Below, piece after piece: positions 18,340-28,421 of a DNA stretch of 64,000 nucleotides (position 1 is its first letter; the number at the start of each line of letters is the position of its first letter). The position numbers were made by a program, and so were the translations under genes. This stretch comes from Azospirillum sp. SYSU D00513. GTDB lineage: Bacteria > Pseudomonadota > Alphaproteobacteria > Azospirillales > Azospirillaceae. The notes under the pieces are model-generated. The model was not told the DNA's origin and searched no databases. It was given only the letters and a program-made list of their open reading frames with translations. The stretch lies in assembly GCF_017356015.1 (NCBI RefSeq), contig NZ_JAFIQV010000001.1, forward strand, positions 1-64,000, read 5' to 3'.

Positions 18340-19692
18340 ATGAGCCTGATCACGCCCCGCACCCCGACCGGAACGATGGAACTGCTGCCGCGCCAGCAGG
18401 TCGCCTTCCAGCGCCTCCTGGACACCATCCGCCGCGGCTACGAGCGGTTCGGCTTCGTGCCGGTCGAGACGCCGGTGTTCGAGACGGTGGAGACGCTGCT
18501 GACCAAGTCGGGCGGCGAGACGGAGAAGCAGGTCTATTTCGTGCAGTCCACCGGCGCCATCCAGCAGGGCCACAAGCCGGACATCGCGCTGCGCTTCGAC
18601 CTGACGGTGCCGCTCGCCCGCTACGTCGCGGAGCATGAGCGCGACCTGGTCTTCCCCTTCCGCCGCTACCAGATCCAGCGCGTCTACCGGGGCGAGCGCG
18701 CCCAGCGCGGGCGCTTCCGCGAATTCTACCAGTGCGACATCGACGTCATCGGCAAGGACAGCCTGTCGCCGCATTTCGACGCCGAGATCCCGGCGGTCAT
18801 CCACCATGTCTTCAGCGAGCTGAATTTTGGCGGCTTCACGATCAACGTGAACAACCGCAAGATCCTGCTGGGCCTGCTGGAAGGCATGGACATCACGGAC
18901 GAGGAAAAGCGCGTCCTGGTCCTGCGCGAGATCGACAAGCTCGACAAGATCGGCCAGGACAAGGTGCGCGAGAGCCTGACCGGCACGCTGGGCGTGCCGG
19001 ACTCCGTGGCCGGCCTGCTCCTCGGCCTGATCGAGGCGGAGGGCACGAACGAGGAGACCCTCGCCCGGCTGTCCGCGCTGGACATCCGGAGCGACCAGTT
19101 CCGCGAGGGCGTGGCCGAGCTGACCACCGTCATCGAGGGGCTGAAGGCGCTTCAGGTGCCGGACGGCGTTGTGCGCATCAACCTCGCCATCGCGCGCGGG
19201 CTCGACTACTACACCGGCACGGTCTACGAGACCTTCCTGAACGACCATCCGGGCATCGGCAGCGTCTGCTCCGGCGGGCGCTACGAGAACCTGGCGAGCC
19301 ACTACACCAAGTCGAAGCTGCCCGGCGTGGGCATCTCCATCGGCGCCACGCGGCTGTTCTACCAGCTCATGGAGGCCGGGCTGATCCAGGACGGCGCGCC
19401 CACCGCGCAGGTGCTGGTGACGCAGATGGACCCCGCCCTGTCCGCCGATTATTTCCGCATCGCGACCGAACTGCGCGCCGCCGGCCTCAACACGGAAATC
19501 AACCTGGAAGGCGGCAAGTTCGCCAAGCAGATGAAATATGCCGACCGCACCGGCGTGCCCCTGGCCGTCCTCATGGGCTCCGACGAGAAGGCGCGCGGCA
19601 CGGCCGTGCTGAAGAACCTCGCCAAGGGGGAGCAGGAGGAGGTCCCGCTGGCCGACCTCGCCGCGCGGGCGAAGGCGATGCTCGGGCTGTAA
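18340..19692 (+). CDS. hisS: Histidine-tRNA ligase HisS
   Basis: HisS charges tRNA-His. Class II synthetase motifs are present: [14 protein letters not shown], the motif 2 arginine loop [18 protein letters not shown], and the histidine-specific [13 protein letters not shown] and [10 protein letters not shown]. The anticodon-binding domain fills the last 100 or so residues. The protein has 450 residues. The start ATG at 18340 leaves a 163-base divergent region with pyrC that contains overlapping palindromes. Confidence 0.95.
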   Translation: MSLITPRTPTGTMELLPRQQVAFQRLLDTIRRGYERFGFVPVETPVFETVETLLTKSGGETEKQVYFVQSTGAIQQGHKPDIALRFDLTVPLARYVAEHERDLVFPFRRYQIQRVYRGERAQRGRFREFYQCDIDVIGKDSLSPHFDAEIPAVIHHVFSELNFGGFTINVNNRKILLGLLEGMDITDEEKRVLVLREIDKLDKIGQDKVRESLTGTLGVPDSVAGLLLGLIEAEGTNEETLARLSALDIRSDQFREGVAELTTVIEGLKALQVPDGVVRINLAIARGLDYYTGTVYETFLNDHPGIGSVCSGGRYENLASHYTKSKLPGVGISIGATRLFYQLMEAGLIQDGAPTAQVLVTQMDPALSADYFRIATELRAAGLNTEINLEGGKFAKQMKYADRTGVPLAVLMGSDEKARGTAVLKNLAKGEQEEVPLADLAARAKAMLGL

Positions 19693-19699
19693 GGCCTTT

Positions 19700-19726
19700 G
19701 GGGCCATGGGCGCTGCCCATGGCCCC
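19700..19726. terminator. GC-rich hairpin between convergent genes
   Basis: A perfect 12-bp stem (19700-19711 with 19715-19726, 3-base loop) lies 7 bases after the hisS stop and 25 bases past the stop of the opposing gene. It has no T run on either strand. Its position suggests a shared terminator. Confidence 0.55.
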
Positions 19727-19751
19727 TGCGGGCGAAGATCCCGGCGAAGGA

Positions 19752-20570
19752 TCAGCCGAAGAAACTGGCGTCGAATGTGCGCTGGCGGGTTGGGTCATGG
19801 TCGTCGGAGCCGCTGTAGACCCCGCGCCCATCCGTGTAGTCGCCGATGACCCCGAGAGTCGCGCCGAGGCCGGCGTCCTGGATGCGGTCGATGATCGCGC
19901 CGGCATTGCCGCCGAACTTGTCCATGATCGACGCTTCGTCGAAGTTGCCGAGAATGTTGTCGTGCAGGCTCTGCATCCGGTCCGGCGTGGTACCGGCGTC
20001 GGAGGAGTCGGGTGCGAATTTCGCGATGTCCAGCAACCGCGCCCCGCCCTCGCGCAGGTGCGTCGCATAGGCGATGCCCAGGTCGATAAAGGCATCGTTG
20101 ATTTCGGTGTTGTAGTAGAAATAGTTGTCGTCGAGGTGATCCCAGACGACCCTGAAGGCGTCCTCCTGGTTGCCATTGACCTGAAGGGCGTCCAGCGCTC
20201 CGTTGACGCCGCGCTCCTCGATCAGTTCGCTGACAATGGTGTCGAGGTCCTGGCTCGGCTCGAACTTGCCGTCGGCCGCCATGTCGGCGCCCGTGAAGGT
20301 GACGCCGGTCAGGTTCACGGCTCCGTTCCCCTGAAAATCCAGATCGATCAGACCGAGGCTCCCGGCACCGATGGTGACGGTCGTGTCCTGGCCGATCACG
20401 ATCTCCTCGATATCGGCGAATTGAGACGAGGACAGGTTGGTGACTTGGCCATCCTCACGGTCGATCTGGATGTTCTTCTTGCCGAATTCGAACTCGTAAT
20501 GGCCGGACCTTAAAAAGGACAGGACTCCGTCATTCAAGGAGACGGTCTTGGAGCTTCCAAGAACTGCCAT
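19752..20570 (-). CDS. Acidic orphan protein (272 aa), function unknown
   Basis: I do not recognise this protein. It is strongly acidic, has no cysteine, no signal peptide and no membrane helix. The N-terminal half reads like beta-strand repeats (FADIEEIVIGQDTTVTIGAG, then LIDLDFQGNGAVNLTGVTF). The C-terminal half is more helical and ends in an aromatic-rich tail, RTFDASFFG. The composition and the lack of an N-terminal signal would suit a type I secreted protein, but no RTX nonapeptides are visible and no secretion genes are nearby. The gene stands alone between hisS and a chemoreceptor. Confidence 0.7.
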   Translation of the reverse strand: MAVLGSSKTVSLNDGVLSFLRSGHYEFEFGKKNIQIDREDGQVTNLSSSQFADIEEIVIGQDTTVTIGAGSLGLIDLDFQGNGAVNLTGVTFTGADMAADGKFEPSQDLDTIVSELIEERGVNGALDALQVNGNQEDAFRVVWDHLDDNYFYYNTEINDAFIDLGIAYATHLREGGARLLDIAKFAPDSSDAGTTPDRMQSLHDNILGNFDEASIMDKFGGNAGAIIDRIQDAGLGATLGVIGDYTDGRGVYSGSDDHDPTRQRTFDASFFG

Positions 20571-20901
20571 TTCATTCCTCCCTGCTGATATGATGAACCG
20601 TGGCCGACATCAGGCGTTTTCGGGCTTCACGGGGATCGCCGCGAAACGGATGATCGCTCACAAGCACAATTTCTTTCGCCATCCGCTGCCGAAGACTTCG
20701 GTCTACAACCGGACGGCGCAGAACCTTCGCAGAAAGGTCTGAACCCAAAAAGGGAGATTCCGGGTAAACCCGTCGGTGCCGGACGGCCGGGGGGATGAGT
20801 TGCCATGGCACTCGGGGCCAATGGGCTTATACCCATTGGCCCCCGTCACCACTGATTTGTATGTTTTCCGGCCCGGGGGCCGGGCGTCGCGGCAGCCGCC
20901 G
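20571..20901. other. Non-coding stretch between orphan gene and chemoreceptor
   Basis: This interval holds the presumed promoter of the orphan protein and, at 20814-20843, a hairpin downstream of the chemoreceptor. No convincing gene or RNA is visible. Confidence 0.45.
20814..20843 (-). terminator. GC-rich hairpin after chemoreceptor gene
   Basis: A perfect 12-bp stem (20814-20825 with 20832-20843, 6-base loop) lies 58 bases past the chemoreceptor stop. No T run follows. Its arm resembles that of the 19700-19726 hairpin. Confidence 0.45.
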
Positions 20902-22356
20902 TCAGGCCGCCCGGATCGACGCCACGAGCGTCGCGACCTCGCCCTTGAGCTGGCCGGCGTTCCGGCGCACCTCGTCGAGCTGACGGACCATGTCCTCCAT
21001 GGCGGCATTCGACCCGTCGGCCACCCGGTTCACCCCCTCCACGATGCCCGTCAGCTCCCGGGCGCTTTCCGCGGTCAGCCGGACGTGGCGGGCGATGGAC
21101 TCGGCCGACGCGCCCTGCTCGCCCACCGCCGTGGCGATGCTGACCGTCACCGCGTCCATGCTGGAGACGGTGTCCACGATGGTGCGGATCGCTTCGGCCG
21201 TCCGGCGGGAGGAGGACTGGATCTCGGCGATCTGGCGGGCGATGTCGTCGGTCGCCCGCGCGGTCTGGCCGGCGAGCTGCTTCACCTCCGACGCGACGAC
21301 GGCGAAGCCCTTGCCGGCCTCCCCGGCGCGGGCCGCCTCGATGGTCGCGTTCAGGGCCAGCAGGTTGGTCTGTCCGGCGATGCTGCCGATCAGCCGCGTG
21401 ATGTCCTCGATCTGCTCGGCGGTCGTCTCCAGCGTCGCGACGATCTCCTGGGTGGAGGCCGCCTGCCGGCTCGCCGCCGCGACGATGTCCGATGCGCGCC
21501 CGAGCTGTTCACGGATCAGGCCCGTCGATCCGGCGAGCTGGTCGGTGGCCGAGGCCATGTCCTGCACCCGGCCGACCGTGCCGTCGATGGAAGTGCGGGC
21601 GGCGGCCAGCGCCGAACGCGTGCTTCCGATGCTGGCCGCCGCTCCGTCGGCCTCCGTCCGCAGGCCGGTGGAATCCAGCACGATCTGGTCGGCGGAGCTG
21701 CCGATGATGCCTTCCAGCTCGTCGGCGACGCGGCAGAGGGCCGTGCGTCGCTCGGCGCTGCTCCGCGCCTCCGCTTCCCGCTGCTCCCCGGCCAGGGCCT
21801 CCGCCCGCGACCGCGCCTCCTCGGCGTCCCGTGCGGTGGACTCCAGTGCCGTGAGCAGCGAGGCGCCCTTCCAGGCCGCGTAGCCCAGCACGCCCACCTC
21901 CACCAGCACGGTGGCGGCGTGGAACAGGACGCGCACCACATCCCCACCCTGCGGGAAGACGGCGTGGGGCAGCACGAAATTGAAGAGGATGTGATGGACG
22001 GCCACCGTCACCGTGGCCATGAGCAGCGCGCCGAGATCCATGTAGACGACCAGCACGGCCAGGTTCGCGAAGAACAGGAAATGCAGGTCGATCTGCCAGG
22101 GCCGGCCCTCCGCCATCGAGACGGCGAGCATGCCCATGCCCATGAGCGCCACGGCGGAGAGGGAACGGGTGACGGCGCCGTTGCGGGTGAGGAGCCGTGC
22201 CACGGTCACGGTCAGCGCCAGGCCGGCGGCCATGACGCCGCCCCGCCATCCCTGCCCCACCCACCAGGACAGCAGCGCCAGCCCCAGCACATGCAGCCAG
22301 ACATAGGCCACCATGAAGCGCTCCGCGCGCGCGCGCAAACCATCGAGACTGCTCAT
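20902..22356 (-). CDS. Membrane methyl-accepting chemotaxis protein
   Basis: This is a chemoreceptor that should signal to CheA through CheW. Residues about 20-175 hold five or six hydrophobic segments with little periplasmic sequence between them, so the sensor is membrane-embedded and not a classical periplasmic domain. No HAMP domain is evident. The C-terminal signalling hairpin is canonical, with the tip sequence [20 protein letters not shown]. The start at 22356 ([13 protein letters not shown]) has GGAGG upstream and gives 484 residues. It follows a small exported protein gene by 52 bases, and they may be cotranscribed. Confidence 0.9.
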   Translation of the reverse strand: MSSLDGLRARAERFMVAYVWLHVLGLALLSWWVGQGWRGGVMAAGLALTVTVARLLTRNGAVTRSLSAVALMGMGMLAVSMAEGRPWQIDLHFLFFANLAVLVVYMDLGALLMATVTVAVHHILFNFVLPHAVFPQGGDVVRVLFHAATVLVEVGVLGYAAWKGASLLTALESTARDAEEARSRAEALAGEQREAEARSSAERRTALCRVADELEGIIGSSADQIVLDSTGLRTEADGAAASIGSTRSALAAARTSIDGTVGRVQDMASATDQLAGSTGLIREQLGRASDIVAAASRQAASTQEIVATLETTAEQIEDITRLIGSIAGQTNLLALNATIEAARAGEAGKGFAVVASEVKQLAGQTARATDDIARQIAEIQSSSRRTAEAIRTIVDTVSSMDAVTVSIATAVGEQGASAESIARHVRLTAESARELTGIVEGVNRVADGSNAAMEDMVRQLDEVRRNAGQLKGEVATLVASIRAA

Positions 22357-22408
22357 CCTGGCCTCCCTCACGAAACTCATCCCCTTTTGAAACCTGTTTC
22401 CTGCCGTG

Positions 22409-22717
22409 TCACGATTCCGCGGCGCAGCCGGCGAAGCGCGGATCCAGAAGCAGCCAGGCGCCGCGCCGGTACATGTCGGCGGCGAAGCCTTCATCGTCCG
22501 GCTGGGCGACGACGATGTTGCCGAAGGCGCCGGACCGCAGCGGCAGGCCGCCGGCCGCCACGACCCGCCCCACCGCTTCCGACAGAGACGTTCCCGGCCC
22601 GAAAACCACGGCGACCGGCGCCCGTGCATCCAGAGTTCCGGCCTTGAGGGCAAGGGCCGGCGCGACCATGAACATGGACAAAGTTAACGCCGGTAAATAA
22701 ACGGCCATTCCCTTCAT
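22409..22717 (-). CDS. Small exported protein upstream of chemoreceptor (102 aa)
   Basis: The protein starts with a clear signal peptide ([20 protein letters not shown], cleavage near ALA at about residues 22-24). The mature part is about 78 residues of no known family. The start at 22717 has a strong GGGAGGAG site. Its only neighbour on the same strand is the chemoreceptor 52 bases downstream. A periplasmic helper role for that receptor is possible but inferred only from position. Confidence 0.7.
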   Translation of the reverse strand: MKGMAVYLPALTLSMFMVAPALALKAGTLDARAPVAVVFGPGTSLSEAVGRVVAAGGLPLRSGAFGNIVVAQPDDEGFAADMYRRGAWLLLDPRFAGCAAES

Positions 22718-22914
22718 CGCGGCACTCCTCCCGAAAGCGATCCGTTTTCTCTGCTTACGGATCACGCTCGAAGATGGATTAGCTCACAAAGGTTTATATC
22801 TGATTTCTTTTGCTGCTCTTGCACTGCGGCATGAACCCTTCGCCCAACCCATGCTCCGGCATGGGGCCGGCGAGCGGAGACTGTGTCCTGGGCGTCGTGC
22901 TGGGCGCTGGGGCG

Positions 22915-24498
22915 TCAGGCGCCCACGCGCGCTCGGAACAGTGCTGCCGCTTCGTCCAGGTAGCGGTTGAGGAGGCCGGGATCGCCGGACCCGACACCGA
23001 TCTCGGTGAAGCGGCGGCGCGCCCTGTCCCGCTCCCCGGCAAGGAGTGCCGGATCGCGGCCAAGCGCCACCGCCCGCGCGACGAAGCCGTCCGCGTCGGC
23101 GACGTGGAAGTCCGGGCCGACGACCCCGGCGACGTCGCCCACGGCCAGCGTAACGGGAGAAACGCCATCGGCAAGCGCGTGGACCGCGCTGGCGCCGCCG
23201 CCTGTCCGTCGGGGATTCAGGAAGACGTCGCAGACGCTCAGCAGGGCGCGGATCCGGTCCACGTGGCCGAGGCAGCGGAAGGCCCCGCTGTGCCTCGATC
23301 CCGCAAGGCGTCCGGGCAGCGCCCTGACATCTCCGGCGAAGAGCACCACCCCGCCCTCGACCCTGTCCAGGACGCGCTCCAGGATCGCGATGAAGCCATC
23401 ATCGGCCTCCTCGTCGAGGCGGTTGCCGATGACGGCGTAGACAGCCACGCCGGGCGGCAGGCCCCAATCCTCGCGCGTGGAGCCCTCCGGGCCGCCCATC
23501 AGCGAAAAGCCGAACCGGTAGGGCCGCCAGGACGCCGCCAGACGGCGATTGCCCGAGGGCCTGGGCGAACCGGCGAAGCTCAGCACGATGTCGCCGAGGG
23601 AAATCGCCGTCCCGCTCGTAGTCGGAATGCACAGGACCGGGAACCAGGGAGCCACGAGATCGGCCATGATCACCGATCCGCCGAAGGCGACCACCGTATC
23701 GGGGTCATACCATTCGATGGCGCGCGCGAACCAGCGGATCTTCTTGGCACCCACCCCCGGTTCCGTGGAAGAGAGGAAGCGGTAGCTCCGTCCTCCTTCC
23801 TCGACGATCTGCTTGCCGTCGTAACGGCTTTCCAGGGCGGCAGAAAAGGGCGGAACGAAGAGCGTGTGGTAATGACCCGGCATCATGTTGGTGTTGAGGA
23901 TCACGACCTCCTTGCCGCACTGCTCCTCCAGCGTGTCGGCAAGCTTCAGCAGGTCGCGGGACGGCTGGTGCCGCATCGACAGGAACTGGTTCGTGACCAG
24001 CACGACACGGCCGTTGGGGGCGCGCGACGCCGGGCGCGGCGCGAAGCCGATCCCGGTGCGCCGGCGCAGCTCCTCCACGAGGGCCTCAAAGAAGGGGAAG
24101 AGGTTGGAGGGCACGAAGCCCGGAGCGCTCTCCGGCTCCATGCTCATCAGGAAGAGCTGCCGGCTGACGCACCAGTAAAGCTGGTTGGCGGCGTCGAGGC
24201 TCGCCCGCGCCAACCCGCTCCGGCAGCGGTCGAGCATGGCGATGTAATGCCGCAGGTCGCCGGTCACGAAGCCGAGCGCCGAGTCCAGCAGGATCGGGTC
24301 GGTCCCGGATGCTGCCGAGCGCAGCTCCGCGACGCGGTCCGGCCCGGCGCCCCTCAGTTCCGCGCGCAGCGCCTCCAGGCCGGCGCCGATGGCCCGCAGC
24401 TCCTCGCCGTCCGCAGGCGGCGTGGCGAGGAGAGCCGCGAAACGGGCCACGCTCCGGTCCCCGGACGGGGACGCGCCCGAGGGTTCACCGCCGTCCAC
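22915..24498 (-). CDS. Glycosyltransferase, GT-B fold, group 1-like
   Basis: The 527-residue protein is probably a cytoplasmic sugar transferase. The second half carries a GT4-like donor-binding region: VAVYAVIGNRLDEEADDGF, then LGHVDRIRALLSVCDVFLNP, then GGGASAVHALADGVSPVTLA, matching the usual retaining GT-B layout. The first 150 residues are helical with no assigned domain. The GTG start at 24498 is 12 bases after the yajQ stop, so the genes are likely cotranscribed. No other sugar or polysaccharide gene is adjacent, and the acceptor is unknown. Confidence 0.75.
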   Translation of the reverse strand: MDGGEPSGASPSGDRSVARFAALLATPPADGEELRAIGAGLEALRAELRGAGPDRVAELRSAASGTDPILLDSALGFVTGDLRHYIAMLDRCRSGLARASLDAANQLYWCVSRQLFLMSMEPESAPGFVPSNLFPFFEALVEELRRRTGIGFAPRPASRAPNGRVVLVTNQFLSMRHQPSRDLLKLADTLEEQCGKEVVILNTNMMPGHYHTLFVPPFSAALESRYDGKQIVEEGGRSYRFLSSTEPGVGAKKIRWFARAIEWYDPDTVVAFGGSVIMADLVAPWFPVLCIPTTSGTAISLGDIVLSFAGSPRPSGNRRLAASWRPYRFGFSLMGGPEGSTREDWGLPPGVAVYAVIGNRLDEEADDGFIAILERVLDRVEGGVVLFAGDVRALPGRLAGSRHSGAFRCLGHVDRIRALLSVCDVFLNPRRTGGGASAVHALADGVSPVTLAVGDVAGVVGPDFHVADADGFVARAVALGRDPALLAGERDRARRRFTEIGVGSGDPGLLNRYLDEAAALFRARVGA

Positions 24499-24510
24499 GC
24501 CGACGGCCCG

Positions 24511-24999
24511 TCAGTCGCGGAAGTTCACATATTGCAGCGGCTGCTCGATCTTCATGCCGCGGACATGCTGGATGGCCTCCTGAAGGTCGTCGCGCTTCTT
24601 GCCGGTGACGCGCAGCTCGTCGCCCTGGATGGAGACCTGGACCTTCATCTTGCTGTCCTTGATGCTCTTGACGATGGTCTTTGCAAGATCCTGGGCGATG
24701 CCCTGCTTCACCGTCACGACGTGGCGCAGCGTGTCGCCGGCCGCCCGCTCCGGCTTCTTCGAGAAGTCCAGCGCCGAGGCCTCGAGCTTGCGGCGGGTGG
24801 TGTACATGCGCAGCAGCTCGTGCAGCGTGTTCAGCTTCGTCTGGTCGTCGGCGACGATGGCGATGTCGTCCTCGGTGCGCTCGATGGTGCAGTGCGAGCC
24901 CTTGAAGTCGAAGCGGGTCTCGATCTCGCGACGGACGCCCGCGATGGCGTTGTCGAGTTCGTGGACGTCGGTCTTGGACACGATGTCGAACGACGGCAT
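24511..24999 (-). CDS. yajQ: YajQ-family nucleotide-binding protein
   Basis: YajQ proteins have two ferredoxin-like folds, and some bind cyclic di-GMP and tune transcription. The start MPSFDIVSKTDVHELDNA and the DFKGSHCTIE and VKSIKDSKMKVQVSIQGDEL blocks are characteristic, and the 162-residue length is typical. It is followed after 11 bases by a glycosyltransferase gene. That pairing could link a second-messenger signal to sugar transfer, although only the adjacency is seen. Confidence 0.93.
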   Translation of the reverse strand: MPSFDIVSKTDVHELDNAIAGVRREIETRFDFKGSHCTIERTEDDIAIVADDQTKLNTLHELLRMYTTRRKLEASALDFSKKPERAAGDTLRHVVTVKQGIAQDLAKTIVKSIKDSKMKVQVSIQGDELRVTGKKRDDLQEAIQHVRGMKIEQPLQYVNFRD

Positions 25000-25093
25000 G
25001 GGCTTCCTTCTCCCTGGGACTGGCGATCTGGCCGAAAGCTAGTCGAGGCGGCCCCGCGCGACAACCGCTAAGAGCGCCGCCCGCCAGCGCCCC

Positions 25094-25131
25094 CACCAGC
25101 GCCACCCACCAGCGCCACCCACCAGCGCCAC
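25094..25131. repeat. 13-bp tandem repeat, three copies
   Basis: Three in-register copies of a 13-base unit (caccagcgccacc) lie between the yajQ start and the next gene. A GC-rich inverted repeat follows at about 25134-25160. The number of copies could vary between strains. Confidence 0.6.
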
Positions 25132-25193
25132 TCAAGGGGGCGGGGCGGCGCCCCGCCCCTTCCCCGCCGGCCCGCCGCCTCCCCACCGGCGGC

Positions 25194-25733
25194 TCAGGTC
25201 GGCTGGCCGGGATGCTGGAACTCGAATCCGCCCCCGCCGCCGCCCGGCGCGTTCCGGCCCGGCTGGTTGTCATAGGGTTTGTCCGGCATCTTGGGCTGCG
25301 GCTGGGCGTAGAAGCGCGGTTCGCGGTCGTCCCAGGAGCGTTCGAAGGGCAGCCGCATCATCGGCCGGGTCCCGTTGCGCTCGGCCTCGCGCATGGCGTT
25401 CTGAAGCTGCTCGGCCATGCGGCGGTCCCAGGGCAGGCTGTAGAGGTTGGGCGCCTGCTCCCACATCAGGGTGACGTAGATCGCCTCGTTCTCCACCATG
25501 GTGGCGCTCAGCACGGTGGCTTCGGCGACCTTGGTGTTCAGCCACTCCAGGGTCACCGGCTTGGCCTTGCCGAGCAGGGCCGCCGGGGCGGCGTAGGCCG
25601 CCGGCAGCATCAGGGCGAAGAGCAGCACGATCAGCGCCCGTGCCGCACCGCTGCGTGCCCACCGCACCGCGGAGAGCACCATCAGAAGCGCCACGATGGC
25701 CAAGAATCCGAAAAGTATGGTCAGGTCTTCCAT
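25194..25733 (-). CDS. Unknown membrane protein, third gene of ExbB-like operon (179 aa)
   Basis: Two hydrophobic helices (about residues 5-25 and 33-52) are followed by a soluble region of about 125 residues that ends in a Pro/Gly-rich tail with a run of six glycines. No family is recognised. It lies 43 bases after the 202-residue gene in the same direction. The layout (membrane anchor plus extracytoplasmic part) suits a partner in an envelope complex with the proton-channel protein. Confidence 0.7.
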   Translation of the reverse strand: MEDLTILFGFLAIVALLMVLSAVRWARSGAARALIVLLFALMLPAAYAAPAALLGKAKPVTLEWLNTKVAEATVLSATMVENEAIYVTLMWEQAPNLYSLPWDRRMAEQLQNAMREAERNGTRPMMRLPFERSWDDREPRFYAQPQPKMPDKPYDNQPGRNAPGGGGGGFEFQHPGQPT

Positions 25734-25776
25734 GACGGCGTCCCCGGTTGCGGGCCGGACCGGCCCGGACAGTGCT

Positions 25777-26385
25777 TCAGCCCTTCACGGACCGCAGAGG
25801 CTTGTGGAGGGCGTGAAGCGACCCCGGCACCAGCTCTCCCTGCTCGGTCAGGGAGAAGCGGAAGGCCGTGATCTCCTGCCCCTCGTGGTCGAGGCGGACC
25901 CGCGTCGCGGCGATCGTGCCGGCGCCCGCCTGGTTTTCCGTCTTCACGCGGGCGACCACCCGCACCCAGATGGGCGAGACGTTGTCGAGGTTGCGGAAGA
26001 GGTGGAGGTTGACCGTGTATTCGCCGGGCGGGACCCCGCGCGAATAGGAGGTTTCGAAATTCACCTCCGTCGGGTCGGCGTAGCTGCCGAGATCGTCGCG
26101 CAGCAGGTTGAAGATCAGGCCGGACTTGTTGGAGTAGCCGACCGGAACGTCGCCCGGCGCCTGGACCCACAGGTCGATGTCGGTGCGCAGCTTGTCGTCC
26201 CAGCGCGCCTCGACGATGACGTTGCCGGGCGGCTCCTCGGAGGCGACGGCGGTCCCCTCCTTGCCTTTCGGGTTGATGTGGGGCAGCAGCAGCAGAACCA
26301 TGCAGACGAAGCCGGCCAGCGCCAGCGTGATCATGTCGCGGAAGACGGTGCCCGTGTCGTCGCCTTCGTTCCAGGGATCATACAT
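25777..26385 (-). CDS. Unknown single-pass protein, second gene of ExbB-like operon (202 aa)
   Basis: A short cytoplasmic head (MYDPWNEGDDTGTVFRDM) leads into one membrane helix (about 18-36) and a periplasmic domain of about 160 residues with beta-strand character. This is the topology of ExbD and TolR. The acidic EGDD before the helix and the usual ExbD length do not match, so it is at best a distant or analogous partner. The start at 26385 overlaps the end of the channel gene by 8 bases. A start at 26397 is also possible. Confidence 0.72.
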   Translation of the reverse strand: MYDPWNEGDDTGTVFRDMITLALAGFVCMVLLLLPHINPKGKEGTAVASEEPPGNVIVEARWDDKLRTDIDLWVQAPGDVPVGYSNKSGLIFNLLRDDLGSYADPTEVNFETSYSRGVPPGEYTVNLHLFRNLDNVSPIWVRVVARVKTENQAGAGTIAATRVRLDHEGQEITAFRFSLTEQGELVPGSLHALHKPLRSVKG

Positions 26386-27106
26386 GGGCGGCACCATCGG
26401 CCGGGCGGAGCGAGGCGTTGGCCATGCCCGCACTGCCCAAGCCGGTCATGCCGCCGGCCGCCGGACGCGTCCTGACCGGCTCGCTGACCGCCTCGCCCGG
26501 GCCGCTCTCGGGATCGTCGTGCGCCGCGTCGATCAGGGTGGCGGCGAGGTTCGCGGTGCCGGTCGCCAGGATCTGGTAGTTCGCCGTCAGCCAGAGATTC
26601 AGGACCGATCCGACCAGCGTGGTGTAGAGCGCGACACCCATGCCCTCGATCATGGTGCCGACCATGCCGCCGATGGAGCTGGCGTCGCCGGCCTTGCCCG
26701 GATCGACGCCGTTCAGCGCCTGCACGAAGCCGACGACCGTTCCGATCAGGCCGAGCATCACCAGGGCGTTGCCGATCTGGCGGATGAAGACGATGCGCCC
26801 GAACAGCCGCAGCTCCATGGCGCGGGTCGCGTTGCCCATGCCCGAGCGGGCCAAGGCGCTGCGGTAGGCATCGAGCCGGCCGCCCCGGCCGCGCGCGATG
26901 TTGTCCAGTTCGGACGTCACCTTCTCGATGCGCCAGGCCGTCGCCACGAGGCCGACGATGAACAGGAGGAAGATGAGAATGCTGATCCGGCTGTTGTCGC
27001 CTGCGATGACCGCCTGCACCCAGCCATTGATCCAGGCGAGCGCGAGAGCCGCGGCGCCGAACAGATTGATGGCCGCGAAGCGGGCCCACAACATCCACTG
27101 ATTCAT
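26378..27106 (-). CDS. MotA/TolQ/ExbB-family proton channel protein
   Basis: Proteins of this family form proton-conducting pentamers that power work across the envelope. The 242-residue product has two N-terminal membrane helices, a cytoplasmic loop, then the conserved pair of helices in NALVMLGLIGTVVGFVQALN and MIEGMGVALYTTLVGSVLNL, matching the family domain. The start at 27106 has GGTGGAG upstream. It heads a three-gene operon whose other members are unknown and not typical ExbD, TolR or MotB proteins. Confidence 0.85.
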   Translation of the reverse strand: MNQWMLWARFAAINLFGAAALALAWINGWVQAVIAGDNSRISILIFLLFIVGLVATAWRIEKVTSELDNIARGRGGRLDAYRSALARSGMGNATRAMELRLFGRIVFIRQIGNALVMLGLIGTVVGFVQALNGVDPGKAGDASSIGGMVGTMIEGMGVALYTTLVGSVLNLWLTANYQILATGTANLAATLIDAAHDDPESGPGEAVSEPVRTRPAAGGMTGLGSAGMANASLRPADGAAHV

Positions 27107-27449
27107 CGGCGCACTCCACCAAGCTTGAGGAGGCGGGCCTAGGCCGGCAGCCCGTCGAACATTGAACCCAATGGATCTGGGAAGAGTTCCCACGCCCGCC
27201 CACGGCGCTTAAGTCAGCCGTCCAGACCCATTTTGCGGATGCGGCATCGGCCGGCCGTCATGCGGCCCCCGGAAGGCATGCGGGAATGCATAGGGCAATG
27301 GGGTGAAACCACGGGCCAGCGGGCGGCGGAACACGGCGCGCCACGAAAAAAGAAGGCGTCCGGCGGTACCAGCCGCCGGACGCCCTCGCGTCCCGGAATT
27401 CTCCTGAAAAGCCGGAGGCCGGAGCCCCCGGCTTAGTACCGGAGACGTA
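27107..27449. other. Non-coding stretch between ExbB-like and dpp operons
   Basis: It contains the promoter region of the ExbB-like operon at its left end and the dpp operon terminator at 27344-27384. No gene is visible. Confidence 0.5.
27344..27384 (-). terminator. Rho-independent terminator of dpp operon
   Basis: On the minus strand a perfect 12-bp stem (27373-27384 with 27355-27366, 6-base loop) is followed by TTCTTTTTTC. It lies 65 bases after the last dpp gene and is a textbook terminator. Confidence 0.9.

Positions 27450-28417
<968 letters not shown>

Positions 28418-28421
<4 letters not shown>

Noticed and set aside
25081-25160. CRISPR-like repeats
   Set aside because: The 13-base units are directly tandem with no spacers. 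No cas genes or spaced repeats occur anywhere in the window.
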